Source of the DNA: a virus
IMG/VR virus record: IMGVR_UViG_3300037245_000401
Coordinates: 1 to 49,557 of that record
DNA length: 49,557 nt
Reading direction: 5' to 3' (one strand)
The notes under the pieces are model-generated. The model had not been told where the DNA came from, did not search any database, and worked only from the letters and a program-made list of their open reading frames with translations. Positions 21,119 to 29,179 of this stretch are shown one piece after another; within the stretch, counting starts at the first letter, position 1, and each line of letters begins with the position of its first letter. Made by a program: the position numbers and the translations under genes.

Positions 21119-21570
21119 TGAGGATTAAAATATATTTAAGTCATGCTATATCAAAAGGAAATGCAAGTACACCACTGGAAAATCAGCAGATCAACTGTGA
21201 AGTAGCTCGGCGGATCGGGAAAGTTCTCAAGCGTGAGCTGAATCGTTATATCGCTACGGATATTTATATTCCCGGTGGCTCTACTGAGCAGTTCGTGCAG
21301 AAAGCTTATCTCAAGGGTTACTTGAGCGTCGATCAGATTCTTGAGATCGACTGTGACATCATCAGTGAATGTGATTTTGTCCTATGTTACGTGCCGGAGT
21401 TCGATCAGCTGCAAGGTGGCAGGAAGGTAGAAATTGAACACGCTTCTAAGAATGATATTCCGTATTACGTGTTTGAGGACACTGACCACGCTATTGAATT
21501 TGTCAGGGCTTTCTTCAAGGATGAGATAAACTGGAGAGATAATTTAAGTCAGGAGATCGACTATGAGTAA
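21118..21570 (+). CDS. Nucleoside 2-deoxyribosyltransferase-like protein
   Basis: A 150-residue protein that opens IKIYLSHAIS, continues with DIISECDFVLCYVPEFDQLQ and ends with GGRKVEIEHASKNDIPYYVF. This is the beta-alpha pattern of DUF4406/deoxyribosyltransferase-superfamily proteins: a YLxxAI strand, then an SDFVLxxVP strand and a catalytic-type E in EIEHA. Relatives exchange or hydrolyse nucleobases on deoxyribose. It overlaps the metallophosphoesterase gene by 8 bases and follows the dATP/dGTP hydrolase-like gene, which supports a nucleotide role. Confidence 0.55.
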   Translation: MRIKIYLSHAISKGNASTPLENQQINCEVARRIGKVLKRELNRYIATDIYIPGGSTEQFVQKAYLKGYLSVDQILEIDCDIISECDFVLCYVPEFDQLQGGRKVEIEHASKNDIPYYVFEDTDHAIEFVRAFFKDEINWRDNLSQEIDYE

Positions 21571-22258
21571 AGTATTATGTATTGGGGACCTCCATTTACC
21601 AGTGGCTCATTCAGGTTACTTACAGTTCTGTAAGGACCTTTATCGTGAATGGAGCTGTGACACTGTAGTGTTCATCGGAGATGTGGCTGATCAACAGGCT
21701 ATTAGTTTTCATGCGGCTAATCCAGAGTGCCCCGGCCCCAGTAATGAGTTTTCACTGACCAAGCAAGAGATTGCAAAGTGGTACAGGGCCTTCCCAGAAG
21801 CGCGAGTATGCCTTGGCAACCATGATATGAGGGTGTTGCGGCTAGCAGAGTCTGTTAATATCCCTAAAAAATACCTTCGCAATCATTCAGATGTATGGAG
21901 CACTCCGGGGTGGGAGTGGGACTATAGTTTCTTCATAGACGGTGTGTACTACTTTCATGGCGAAGGTACAGGTGGACTTTATCCAGCTGCTAATGCTGCT
22001 AGAAAGATGCTATGCTCAGTTGTTATGGGGCATACACACGCGGCATCAGGCATATATCATGTGGCCAATCCGCACAGCAGGACCTTCGGGATGGACACTG
22101 GCTGTGGGATAAATGTCAGGGCATTTCAGTTTGCTTATGGCAAGCATTACTTACGCAGGCCGATATTGTCAGCTGGCATAGTCCTTGATGGTATTCCCTA
22201 CCATGAAATTATGCCAATAGGGCCAAACGAGCCATACCACCACTCTAATTTTGAATGA
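21563..22258 (+). CDS. Calcineurin-like metallophosphoesterase
   Basis: The 231-residue protein has the ordered metal-binding motifs of the family: GDLHLP (8-13), VVFIGDVADQ (about 34-43), LGNHD (about 82-86) and VVMGHTHA (about 152-159), with a later H-containing strand. A two-metal phosphoesterase acting on nucleic acids or nucleotides is expected. Phage relatives sit beside DNA polymerase, as here. Ribosome site AGGAG; 8-base overlap with the upstream gene. Confidence 0.82.
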   Translation: MSKVLCIGDLHLPVAHSGYLQFCKDLYREWSCDTVVFIGDVADQQAISFHAANPECPGPSNEFSLTKQEIAKWYRAFPEARVCLGNHDMRVLRLAESVNIPKKYLRNHSDVWSTPGWEWDYSFFIDGVYYFHGEGTGGLYPAANAARKMLCSVVMGHTHAASGIYHVANPHSRTFGMDTGCGINVRAFQFAYGKHYLRRPILSAGIVLDGIPYHEIMPIGPNEPYHHSNFE

Positions 22259-22266
22259 GGTGAAAG

Positions 22267-22548
22267 ATGAACAGAAGAAAATTTCTTAAAGTTTTAGCAG
22301 TAGTTCCTGTGGCACCAGCAGTGCTCGCAGCTGTGCCTGCTAAGAAAGTAATGATGGGCGTAGACTTGGCCAAGGGTGAGAGTCAGATAGTCCACCAATG
22401 GGTCGCCTATGGCAAAACCTACAAATTCAGTGATTCTGTAACTATAGGTGAACGGTACAGGAAAGAATACCTTGACAAGCTGAGAGAACAGATGCGTAAA
22501 GCATTTAAGAATACACGATTCAAGAAACCTGTGTTCAATAGTGGTTAA
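22267..22548 (+). CDS. Small protein with twin-arginine-type signal
   Basis: A 93-residue protein starting MNRRKFLKVLAVVPVAPAVL. RRKFLK followed by a hydrophobic stretch and AVPA is a Tat-type signal with a possible cleavage site after about residue 25. The remainder is basic (RYRKEYLDKLREQMRKAFKN). Export of a folded small protein to the periplasm is predicted. Phage proteins with RRKFLK starts recur, but their role is unknown. Confidence 0.65.
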   Translation: MNRRKFLKVLAVVPVAPAVLAAVPAKKVMMGVDLAKGESQIVHQWVAYGKTYKFSDSVTIGERYRKEYLDKLREQMRKAFKNTRFKKPVFNSG

Positions 22549-22678
22549 TGGACAAGCCGGTAAGGGGTCTACTTACCGTAAAGTAGACAAGAAAAAATAT
22601 GATAAAAATTATGACATGATATTTAAAAACAAAAAGAAGGAGTTAAAAGATGGGAACAACAAAACTACCCGACCCTGA
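22541..22678 (+). CDS. Small conserved-type basic phage protein, GTG start
   Basis: A 45-codon frame from GTG 22541 overlaps the previous gene by 8 bases and runs 29 bases into the next. It has NGQAGKGSTYRKVDKKKYDK, then YDMIFKNKK. The AGKG..YR.VD..KY...YD.IF pattern is one I recognise from tiny proteins in many tailed phages, near the pol region. No strong ribosome site is visible, so it may be coupled to the upstream stop. It shares DNA with two mutually exclusive hairpins (22558-22588). Confidence 0.55.
   Translation: MVNGQAGKGSTYRKVDKKKYDKNYDMIFKNKKKELKDGNNKTTRP
22558..22588 (+). other. Mutually exclusive hairpins
   Basis: CGGTAAG (22558-22564) can pair with CTTACCG (22572-22578, 7 bp), or GTCTACTT (22567-22574) with AAGTAGAC (22581-22588, 8 bp). 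The two share bases, so only one can form. They lie about 60-90 bases before the start of the acidic 340-residue gene. Confidence 0.5.
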
Positions 22679-23672
22679 TGTACATCTAGCTAAGAAAGAA
22701 CGTTATGATCGACTGCGAGCAGCTATTCAAACGCTGTCCACGAAGAGGTACAGAAAAATGCCAATGAACAGGTGGTTGCTGAATTTTATTCCGCTACTGA
22801 AACGTACTGATCGAGACTGCGGAGCGTTGCCTGTCTACTCAAGAGAGTACACTGCACAGAAGCCTAACAAGGACCACGCTCTACTGTGCCTGATCAGCAT
22901 GCTGGTACAGGTATACTGGTCCATCGCTGATGAGTCAATAGCTACCGACAGTATCGAGTACAGTGAGTTCGACTCACGTCTGGAACGTCTGGAGCTTATT
23001 GTTGCCACTGGCTATGATAATTATGTGATCGCCGGTAAATCTCCGCACTATATGCTGCTCACTGAAGCTGAAATAGCAGATGATCAGACGAAAGTATGTC
23101 TAGCCGAGATCGAAGGGGTCAAGCAGGATAAGCTGCGGGACGATGAGGAAGCTATACAACGTACTGCTGACGAGTTGGTACAGAACGCCGTAGAGCTGGG
23201 CCTTGACACTGGAGAAGATGATGGCTCGGACCCTACGGAGGAACATTCAGCTACGGGGCCTATTGGAGATGGTGCTGGTCCACCAGAAGACGTAACGGCT
23301 ATTTCACAGGATACTAATCAGCTATCAGTTGAAGACGCAGACAAGTGTCTGGGTGACTGTGATACATGCGAGCCTGACCAGCATGCTACATGTGACGGTT
23401 TCATAGAAGAGGTGACTGAAATCGTTATCGAACTTGATGAAGATGCCGCTGATGAGGCACTTGACGAATTACGTGCCGATGAACATGAAGTTGCACGTCG
23501 TCAGGCTCAGGACGATGACAACGAACAGTATCCTGACGTAGAGGACCTTGAGCAGTCAGCCAAAGATGCGATCCCGCCGATACCCGGTGACGATGACGAA
23601 AGTTCAACGGCTGGGAATGAAGCTGAGGATGACGACAGCGACGATGACGACGAGCCGTACTACACCAATTAA
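22650..23672 (+). CDS. Acidic hypothetical protein upstream of DNA polymerase
   Basis: A 340-residue protein. Residues about 1-150 are a mixed globular domain (KRYRKMPMNRWLLNFIPLLK; DHALLCLISMLVQVYWSIAD). Residues 195-340 are low-complexity, mainly D/E with a small Cys cluster (CLGDCDTCEPDQHATC). It ends DDDSDDDDEPYYTN. It starts from AGGAG and is directly followed by the polymerase gene. The acidic tail could contact the polymerase, SSB or a host factor; no family recognised. Confidence 0.62.
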   Translation: MGTTKLPDPDVHLAKKERYDRLRAAIQTLSTKRYRKMPMNRWLLNFIPLLKRTDRDCGALPVYSREYTAQKPNKDHALLCLISMLVQVYWSIADESIATDSIEYSEFDSRLERLELIVATGYDNYVIAGKSPHYMLLTEAEIADDQTKVCLAEIEGVKQDKLRDDEEAIQRTADELVQNAVELGLDTGEDDGSDPTEEHSATGPIGDGAGPPEDVTAISQDTNQLSVEDADKCLGDCDTCEPDQHATCDGFIEEVTEIVIELDEDAADEALDELRADEHEVARRQAQDDDNEQYPDVEDLEQSAKDAIPPIPGDDDESSTAGNEAEDDDSDDDDEPYYTN

Positions 23673-23689
23673 CTTAACGGGGTGAAAAC

Positions 23690-25672
23690 ATGGACACCTA
23701 CACTGCTAAACTTGAAGCCGCCGGTTACCCGGAAGATTGTCTGATGATTGATTTTGAGTGCTACTTTGATGTAGATTACTCTATCACTAAGATGTCTACC
23801 ATAGAGTTTATCACAGATGAGCGATTCGAGTTTACTGGTGTAGGCTGGGGTGACTCACCTAACTGGTATGCATGCTTTCAGCATGACGTGCCTAAAGCGA
23901 TCAAGGGATTGCAAGTACGTTACGGTGATCAGCTGGAACGTATCACAGTAGTATTCAAGAATGCTAAGTTCGATGCTACTATATTACAGGAAAAATTTAA
24001 CATAGTACCTCCTTATATCGTGGACATCGACGACATTGCGAGACATTACGACTCTCGGATGTCACATAGTTTAAAAGACTTGGCTATAATGTTCAAGCTT
24101 GAGGCTAAGGGTGATACAATGCAGTTCAAGGGGGGCCACCTCATTGACATGGCTCAAGATAAGAAGGACGCACTTGAGTTGTACTGTAAGGGAGATATAA
24201 GGATACAAGCGAGGGTATACGAGATATTGATGGACTATTTGACGTGGCCAGAGATGGAAATTCCAATTGCTCGTCATACTTTAGGACTCTATCTCAACCC
24301 CCGCTTAAGTTTTGACTTTGATCTAGCCAATGAAGTGCTGGGCAAGATGCAAGATTTACTCAACGAAATTACCGAGCCGACCGGCTTGACCGCTAAGGTA
24401 CTCGGAAGCAGGGACGGATTCTGCGATGCATTACAGGAGCTGCTACCAAAGGGAGAGCTTGTCCCGTATAAGCAAGGTAAGAACGGGCTTACACCCGCAT
24501 TTGCTAAGGGTGACGTAGAATTTCAGCAGCTCCTTAGCCATGTCGATCCTAAAGTATCAAGATTATGTAATGCTAGGCAAGCTGTGAAAAGCTGGCCGCT
24601 ACACATCAGTCGTATCAAAAAGATGACTGCTCAGGCATGGGCATCCTATGGATCGCTTAGAGTTCCTCTTCATTATTACGGGTGCCACACAGGCAGGCCC
24701 AGTGGTGGAGAAAAGATCAACCTATTAAACCTTGGCGGCAAGGGTCGCACAGGTCAGGGGACTCACAAGTTAATAGCTATGATCAGAAAGATGCTGTTAG
24801 CTCCAGAGGGTCAGTCACTGGTGATAAATGACTCAGCTCAGATCGAATGCAGACTGTTGGCATGGCTAGTCGGTCAGTCTGATCTAATGATCGGCTTCGC
24901 AAATAAGGAGGATATATACAGTGTATTCGCTACTGAATTGTTTGGAGAGTTCGTTAGAAAATCTAAAGACAGTGACCTACCGGAAGAAAAACGGCTATTC
25001 GATCTGCGTAGAGGCTTTGGTAAGGATGCGATTCTTGGCTGCGGTTATGGAATGGGACCGACAAGATTCCATGAGAACTGCCTGTCTAACCCTGACCTCC
25101 GGCCTATGTTCGATGACGGTACATACACTTATGCATTCATTGAGAGACTCATAAGAACTTATCGCAACACATACAGTAAAGTGCCTGACTTTTGGCGGCA
25201 AATAGAAAAATTGTTTAAGTTCGTGACTACCTTCCCAAAAGAGATAGTCTATTACAAACGCGGCACTACAGGTATGTTTGACGCAGAGGGGGCACTGCTC
25301 ACGCTATGGAACAATGGTGGAACAGTGTGCATTAAGCTACCATCTGGACGTGTGTTATATTATAGACACTGTTCAGTTACTCGTGACAAGACGATCAATT
25401 GGCAATGGGGACATCTGTGGGGTGGAAGCCTTACGGAGAACATAATCCAAAGTATAGCAAGAGACTTACTTATGCTGTGGATCGTTGAATGCGAAGCAGA
25501 AAACATACCAGTTGTGACACACTGCTATGATGAAATTGTAGGGCTGGTAAATGATGCTGAAGCAGAAGAGTGCCTTGACATCATGGATCAGATAATGTGC
25601 GAGCCGCCTGAGTGGGCACTAGATTTACCTCTGGCGTCAGAGGGAATGATAAGCAAATTCTATACTAAATGA
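23690..25672 (+). CDS. Family A DNA polymerase with 3'-5' exonuclease
   Basis: A 660-residue replicative polymerase. Exonuclease motifs: D21/E23 in MIDFEC, D95 in NAKFDATIL, Y165/D169 in YCKGD. Polymerase motifs: A at about 379-386 (INDSAQIE, D381), B with K445 in FGKDAILGCGYG, and C at CYDE (D614/E615), where the usual HDE is YDE, a variant seen in phage pol I enzymes. The 5'-nuclease domain is absent. It copies the phage genome together with the primase-helicase (31693). The GGGGTGAAAAC ribosome site precedes the ATG. Confidence 0.9.
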   Translation: MDTYTAKLEAAGYPEDCLMIDFECYFDVDYSITKMSTIEFITDERFEFTGVGWGDSPNWYACFQHDVPKAIKGLQVRYGDQLERITVVFKNAKFDATILQEKFNIVPPYIVDIDDIARHYDSRMSHSLKDLAIMFKLEAKGDTMQFKGGHLIDMAQDKKDALELYCKGDIRIQARVYEILMDYLTWPEMEIPIARHTLGLYLNPRLSFDFDLANEVLGKMQDLLNEITEPTGLTAKVLGSRDGFCDALQELLPKGELVPYKQGKNGLTPAFAKGDVEFQQLLSHVDPKVSRLCNARQAVKSWPLHISRIKKMTAQAWASYGSLRVPLHYYGCHTGRPSGGEKINLLNLGGKGRTGQGTHKLIAMIRKMLLAPEGQSLVINDSAQIECRLLAWLVGQSDLMIGFANKEDIYSVFATELFGEFVRKSKDSDLPEEKRLFDLRRGFGKDAILGCGYGMGPTRFHENCLSNPDLRPMFDDGTYTYAFIERLIRTYRNTYSKVPDFWRQIEKLFKFVTTFPKEIVYYKRGTTGMFDAEGALLTLWNNGGTVCIKLPSGRVLYYRHCSVTRDKTINWQWGHLWGGSLTENIIQSIARDLLMLWIVECEAENIPVVTHCYDEIVGLVNDAEAEECLDIMDQIMCEPPEWALDLPLASEGMISKFYTK

Positions 25673-25684
25673 GAGGGAAGTAAA

Positions 25685-25840
25685 ATGTTAATAGCAAAAA
25701 TTATATTTACGCTAATTACTGTAACATACTCTATAGCTATCGTGGGTAACGTGATCGGGAGGCATGATGTGCCAGCTAATATAGTAATAATGGATGGCAT
25801 CGGTATCACTGGACTGCTAACCTGTTTCTTTTACTGCTGA
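25685..25840 (+). CDS. Small membrane protein
   Basis: A 51-residue frame with GAGAGGGAAG upstream. Two hydrophobic stretches (MLIAKIIFTLITVTYSIAIV and GIGITGLLTCFFYC) are separated by a charged turn (GRHDVP), giving a hairpin topology like class II holins. Size is at the small end for a holin. It sits between polymerase and a nuclease, so lysis function is uncertain. Confidence 0.55.
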   Translation: MLIAKIIFTLITVTYSIAIVGNVIGRHDVPANIVIMDGIGITGLLTCFFYC

Positions 25841-25848
25841 GGTGATTG

Positions 25849-26301
25849 ATGAAACGAAAAACTAAAAAAGAACAGATTCGGATACTCGGCAAAGGTATCT
25901 GCGACATTATACATCACGGTAAACCACAAGGTCGCAAGGATGGATCAATAGGTACTAAGCCTTCTGTTCCGTGTCCTGATGTACTTGAAGCTGAAGTGCT
26001 CAGTGACGTTGAAGGCTGGTTACTCCGCAACAGAATAGTCTATGATCGCAATAATACCGGCATGGGCGACATCAGAGGCGACGGTAGAAAATATCGTTAT
26101 GGCATCAAAGACGCTGGAGATATAATTGGCCTGTTGCCTAGCGGTAGGCACCTTGAGATCGAATGTAAACGTGGACGGGGTGGATCATGGAGTCTTGGTC
26201 AGCAGCACCGTTGTAAAATAATACGTGAGAATAATGGTGTATACATGCTAGTGCACGGCTTACCTGAATTAGAAATTCTTATGATAGAGGAACTGCTATG
26301 A
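25849..26301 (+). CDS. VRR-NUC domain nuclease
   Basis: A 150-residue protein starting at ATG 25849 (GAGGTG upstream; an in-frame TTG precedes it directly). It shows the VRR-NUC pattern of the PD-(D/E)XK superfamily: DVEGWLLRNRIVYDRNN, then KDAGDIIGLLPSGRHLEIEC (catalytic D ... E-x-K, continuing KRG), then a conserved Q (GQQHRCKII). Phage VRR-NUC proteins act on branched DNA or in recombination. It overlaps the RNA ligase start by 4 bases. Confidence 0.78.
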   Translation: MKRKTKKEQIRILGKGICDIIHHGKPQGRKDGSIGTKPSVPCPDVLEAEVLSDVEGWLLRNRIVYDRNNTGMGDIRGDGRKYRYGIKDAGDIIGLLPSGRHLEIECKRGRGGSWSLGQQHRCKIIRENNGVYMLVHGLPELEILMIEELL

Positions 26302-26921
26302 AAAAATATTCAAAGATTCAGACTATTTTCAAGAGAGACATGTCGAATAAGGGTGCACTAATAGCCGGGAGCTATAGTCAGCCTGAATTTGAGTACCTCT
26401 ATGATAATGAGTGGGAGTATACTGAAAAGATTGATGGCACTAACATCAGGGTCATGTGGGACGGTGCTAATCTAAAGTTTGGTGGTCGCACAGACAATGC
26501 TCAGATACCTGTGTTCTTATACGATGAGCTAAACAGGATGTTCAGCAAGGAAAAGTTTTCCGAGATATTTGGCAGTGATCCAGTGACTCTCTATGGCGAG
26601 GGATACGGCAAAAAGATACAAAAAAGAGGCAGCAGTTATATCTCAGATGGAGTCAGTTTCGTGCTGTTCGATGTGTTGATCGCCGATTGGTGGCTCAAGA
26701 GGGACGATGTCCTAGACGTGGGCTGTAAGCTCAGTATAGGTGCAGTTCCAGTTATCGGGAGAGGAACATTAGGTGCCGCGGTCAACTTAGCTGAAATGGG
26801 TTTTGACTCTGTGTGGGGTGAATTTGAAGCCGAAGGGCTAGTCCTTAGACCTACCACTGAGTTGAGAACAAGGGCAGGTCACAGGATAATTACCAAGATC
26901 AAGTGCAGTGATTTTAAATAG
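26298..26921 (+). CDS. RNA ligase family protein
   Basis: A 207-residue nucleotidyltransferase. Motif I is EKIDGTN with the adenylated lysine K44. Further motifs are FGGRTDNAQIP, LYGEGYGKKIQ (motif III type), FVLFDVLIA, EGLVLRPT (motif IV) and IITKIKCSDF (motif V). The short C-terminus fits the Rnl2/DRB0094-like or phage RNA-ligase group. It seals RNA 3'-OH/5'-P nicks, often as repair of host tRNA cleavage; no polynucleotide kinase is seen in this genome. GAGGAACTGCT precedes the start. Confidence 0.82.
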   Translation: MKKYSKIQTIFKRDMSNKGALIAGSYSQPEFEYLYDNEWEYTEKIDGTNIRVMWDGANLKFGGRTDNAQIPVFLYDELNRMFSKEKFSEIFGSDPVTLYGEGYGKKIQKRGSSYISDGVSFVLFDVLIADWWLKRDDVLDVGCKLSIGAVPVIGRGTLGAAVNLAEMGFDSVWGEFEAEGLVLRPTTELRTRAGHRIITKIKCSDFK

Positions 26922-26931
26922 GAGAGTATCT

Positions 26932-27072
26932 ATGAATTATATTATTTATACTGATGCAGGGGGAGACATAGCTAAGTTTAAGAACGAATACGACAGGGAC
27001 ATATGCTCGGAAACATTGGCGTATGAATTCCCTGACTGTGAATTTTTAACTCGTGATGAAGTGGAAGGATAA
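26932..27072 (+). CDS. Small acidic hypothetical protein
   Basis: A 46-residue frame with GGAGAG upstream of ATG 26932: NYIIYTDAGGDIAKFKNEYD start, acidic end (FLTRDEVEG). It fits exactly between the ligase and the next gene with a 3-base gap. Unknown function. Confidence 0.55.
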   Translation: MNYIIYTDAGGDIAKFKNEYDRDICSETLAYEFPDCEFLTRDEVEG

Positions 27073-27075
27073 AAA

Positions 27076-27684
27076 ATGAAAGCATTTCGTGTGGTATTCT
27101 ATAAATCAAAGTGGTTCGATGGTCACAAGATCGACAACATCATCGACATCTGGACCTGCTTGGTTAACCTGCCTTACGTTACGTATAAGGCTAAGCTGAA
27201 TCTCAAAGACATCTGGGCATTCATCAAGATGAACTATTCGCATGTCGAGAAGTGGACTCCCTATCAGGGTATGCATAATCCACGTAAGTGCGACTGGTGG
27301 AACGGTGAGATGAGCACCTCCACTATGCGTGATGATGTGAACGGCACCGTGCGTAGACCAGCTAGAGGTGTGCTCAGAAATCCTGAGCGGTGGGATGCTA
27401 CTGAGTTCGGTGTTCACAGCTTGAATTTCATGGTCGCTGAAACGTGGGAGTCCATTGAAGTGGATTACAATCTTGGCTACGGCAAGGAAGACATTGGAAA
27501 GTTTTTCCCTGTCGTACGACACTTTGTCGGCGATCCTAAGCGGAACATCTGCTCAGAGTTCGTGAACAACTACCTAGTGAAGTGTGGGGTGCTTCCAGAA
27601 TTCAGGGTGCTGTCACCTAGACTTCTAGCTTGGCTGCTTTATAAGAATCTTGGTAAGAAATTCAGACCAGTTAGGAGCATGTGA
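27076..27684 (+). CDS. YiiX-like permuted papain-fold hydrolase, possible lysis or processing enzyme
   Basis: A 202-residue protein. MNYSHVEKWTPYQG (about residues 54-67) resembles the SHVEI catalytic-histidine strand. RNICSEFVNNYL (about 155-166) resembles the CSELV catalytic-cysteine helix of circularly permuted NlpC/P60 (LRAT/YiiX-like) proteins, where His precedes Cys as here. This family includes amidases and thioesterases. With no other lysis enzyme visible, a cell-wall or protein-modifying hydrolase is a reasonable guess. It lacks a signal peptide. Confidence 0.55.
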   Translation: MKAFRVVFYKSKWFDGHKIDNIIDIWTCLVNLPYVTYKAKLNLKDIWAFIKMNYSHVEKWTPYQGMHNPRKCDWWNGEMSTSTMRDDVNGTVRRPARGVLRNPERWDATEFGVHSLNFMVAETWESIEVDYNLGYGKEDIGKFFPVVRHFVGDPKRNICSEFVNNYLVKCGVLPEFRVLSPRLLAWLLYKNLGKKFRPVRSM

Positions 27685-27794
27685 TGGAAGTCGAAATGAT
27701 CGAAATGATTGAAAACGTAGAAACAATAAAGAACTTCGTAATATTTATGTGGATGATGCAGCTGGCCATCTTCCTTGTCACAATAAGGAGATAA
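27684..27794 (+). CDS. Small membrane peptide
   Basis: A 36-residue frame overlapping the previous stop (ATGTGATGG). An acidic N-terminus (EVEMIEMIENVETIKNF) is followed by one hydrophobic segment (VIFMWMMQLAIFLVTI) and RR. A single-pass membrane peptide coupled to the hydrolase gene; it could be a holin-like partner (inference). Confidence 0.5.
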   Translation: MEVEMIEMIENVETIKNFVIFMWMMQLAIFLVTIRR

Positions 27795-27797
27795 AAT

Positions 27798-28991
27798 ATG
27801 AAAAAACACTGGAAATTATCAGCGAGTTTTATCAAGACATTCAAAGAGTGCGCTTTTAGGCTCTACGCTCAGTACGTTTTAGGCATCAGAGTCATAGACA
27901 AGCCAGAGACACTCCGTGTGGGCACGAACTGGCATAGGTTGTTGGAGGTCCTAAGAATGGATACGAGCCAGCCTTGCCCTACGTGCTTTGAAGAGGGGCC
28001 AGATGAAGACTGTTACCTGTGCGGGGGCACAATGAAGCTGGATGAGTCCCCGTTAAACAATGTAATGAATGCCCTTAATGCTGCATATGACAACAGGCCA
28101 GTCAGTATATCAGAGGCTGACTGGGCAGCTGAGCGAGAGAAACTGTGGACGTGTCTGGTAGGGTACAATAACTATTACGCCACTGATGACTATGAGGTTC
28201 TCGCTCAGGAGGTGCCATTTGACATCCCACTGATGACTAAGACTGGCAGAGCGTTGCCCGGCGTGAGACTCGTGGGCAAGATCGACAAGATTGTCAGGGC
28301 ACCCGATGGTAACATCTACATCGACGAGCATAAGTCAACCAGTAAACCGATTGACAGTGACTCACAATATTGGAGTCATCTTAATCTTGATACCCAGACT
28401 ACGTTGTATGTCTATGCTGCAAGGACACTTCAGCTATGGAGTGAGCTTGAACAGTATGGCATATCAGCTTATGATCCACTGATCGCTGGCATCCGACTTG
28501 ATGCTTGGCATAAGCCACAAATTAAACCCAAAAAGTTGACAATCGCTGAGAGCAAAAAATTTGTAGAGACTGGCGAGTACATGGATGAGAAGTTTGAAGT
28601 TAAATATCGCATGGGTTATAGCAGTGTCAACGGTGTAGAGGCTGAAGTCACCCCGGCTAAGAAGGAGGGTGAGTTCGCTATCAGGGAAACAGCTGAGATG
28701 TATGGTGCCCGGATGTTCAAAGATATTGTTGATGATCCTACAAAATATTTTGCTAGGAAAAATGTGTCTCGCACCCACGATGATCTCGTGCGATTCGAGA
28801 GAGAGCTTCAGGGGATTTATCGTACAGTAAAGTTTATGGAGAAGGGTGGCTTCTGGTGGAAGTGTGAAGCTCAGTGTGAAGCAACTTTCAAATGTCCATA
28901 CATCGGCACATGTTATACTAATGCTACACTTGATCCTGATAACCCGCCAGAAGGTATGCACTGCATCTATAAAAAGGAGGACGAAGGATAA
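27798..28991 (+). CDS. RecB/Cas4-like PD-(D/E)XK exonuclease
   Basis: A 397-residue protein. The N-terminal LSASFIKTFKECAFRLYAQY and GTNWHRLLE correspond to the PDDEXK_1 entry motifs. Catalytic residues are D163 in VGKIDKI and E177/K179 in IDEHKS, then a Q-containing helix (DTQTTLYVYAA). The C-terminal CEATFKCPYIGTC fits the Fe-S cysteine cluster of Cas4/AddB-type nucleases. An unusual inserted zinc knuckle, CPTC...CYLC (C60, C63, C72, C75), lies between the first motifs. Likely 5'-3' exonuclease in recombination with the Sak4-like ATPase. Confidence 0.82.
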   Translation: MKKHWKLSASFIKTFKECAFRLYAQYVLGIRVIDKPETLRVGTNWHRLLEVLRMDTSQPCPTCFEEGPDEDCYLCGGTMKLDESPLNNVMNALNAAYDNRPVSISEADWAAEREKLWTCLVGYNNYYATDDYEVLAQEVPFDIPLMTKTGRALPGVRLVGKIDKIVRAPDGNIYIDEHKSTSKPIDSDSQYWSHLNLDTQTTLYVYAARTLQLWSELEQYGISAYDPLIAGIRLDAWHKPQIKPKKLTIAESKKFVETGEYMDEKFEVKYRMGYSSVNGVEAEVTPAKKEGEFAIRETAEMYGARMFKDIVDDPTKYFARKNVSRTHDDLVRFERELQGIYRTVKFMEKGGFWWKCEAQCEATFKCPYIGTCYTNATLDPDNPPEGMHCIYKKEDEG

Positions 28992-29179
28992 TGCTAGCAA
29001 GTCAGCGAGCTTTTAGAAGAATAAAACAAGAGAACGAGCTACTCATAGCCAAGGCTAATGGTGCCACAGAAGATTTAGCTAAGCTACAAGTAGAGTACGA
29101 CCGACTAAGTAAAGTTTACCTCAAGCAGAAGGTTGTGATAGGTGATGTTCAGAGAGCACTGCGAGGTAGCGTAAGATGA
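28991..29179 (+). CDS. Small coiled-coil protein
   Basis: A 62-residue, mostly helical protein with heptad-like spacing (ENELLIAKANGATEDLAKLQ). Its start overlaps the exonuclease stop (TAATG). AGGAGG lies upstream. A small structural or adaptor role is likely; unknown. Confidence 0.58.
   Translation: MLASQRAFRRIKQENELLIAKANGATEDLAKLQVEYDRLSKVYLKQKVVIGDVQRALRGSVR

Noticed and set aside
28464-29000. 178-codon leftward open frame antisense to the exonuclease
   Set aside because: It lies fully opposite a well-supported nuclease gene and has no protein-like motif or ribosome site.
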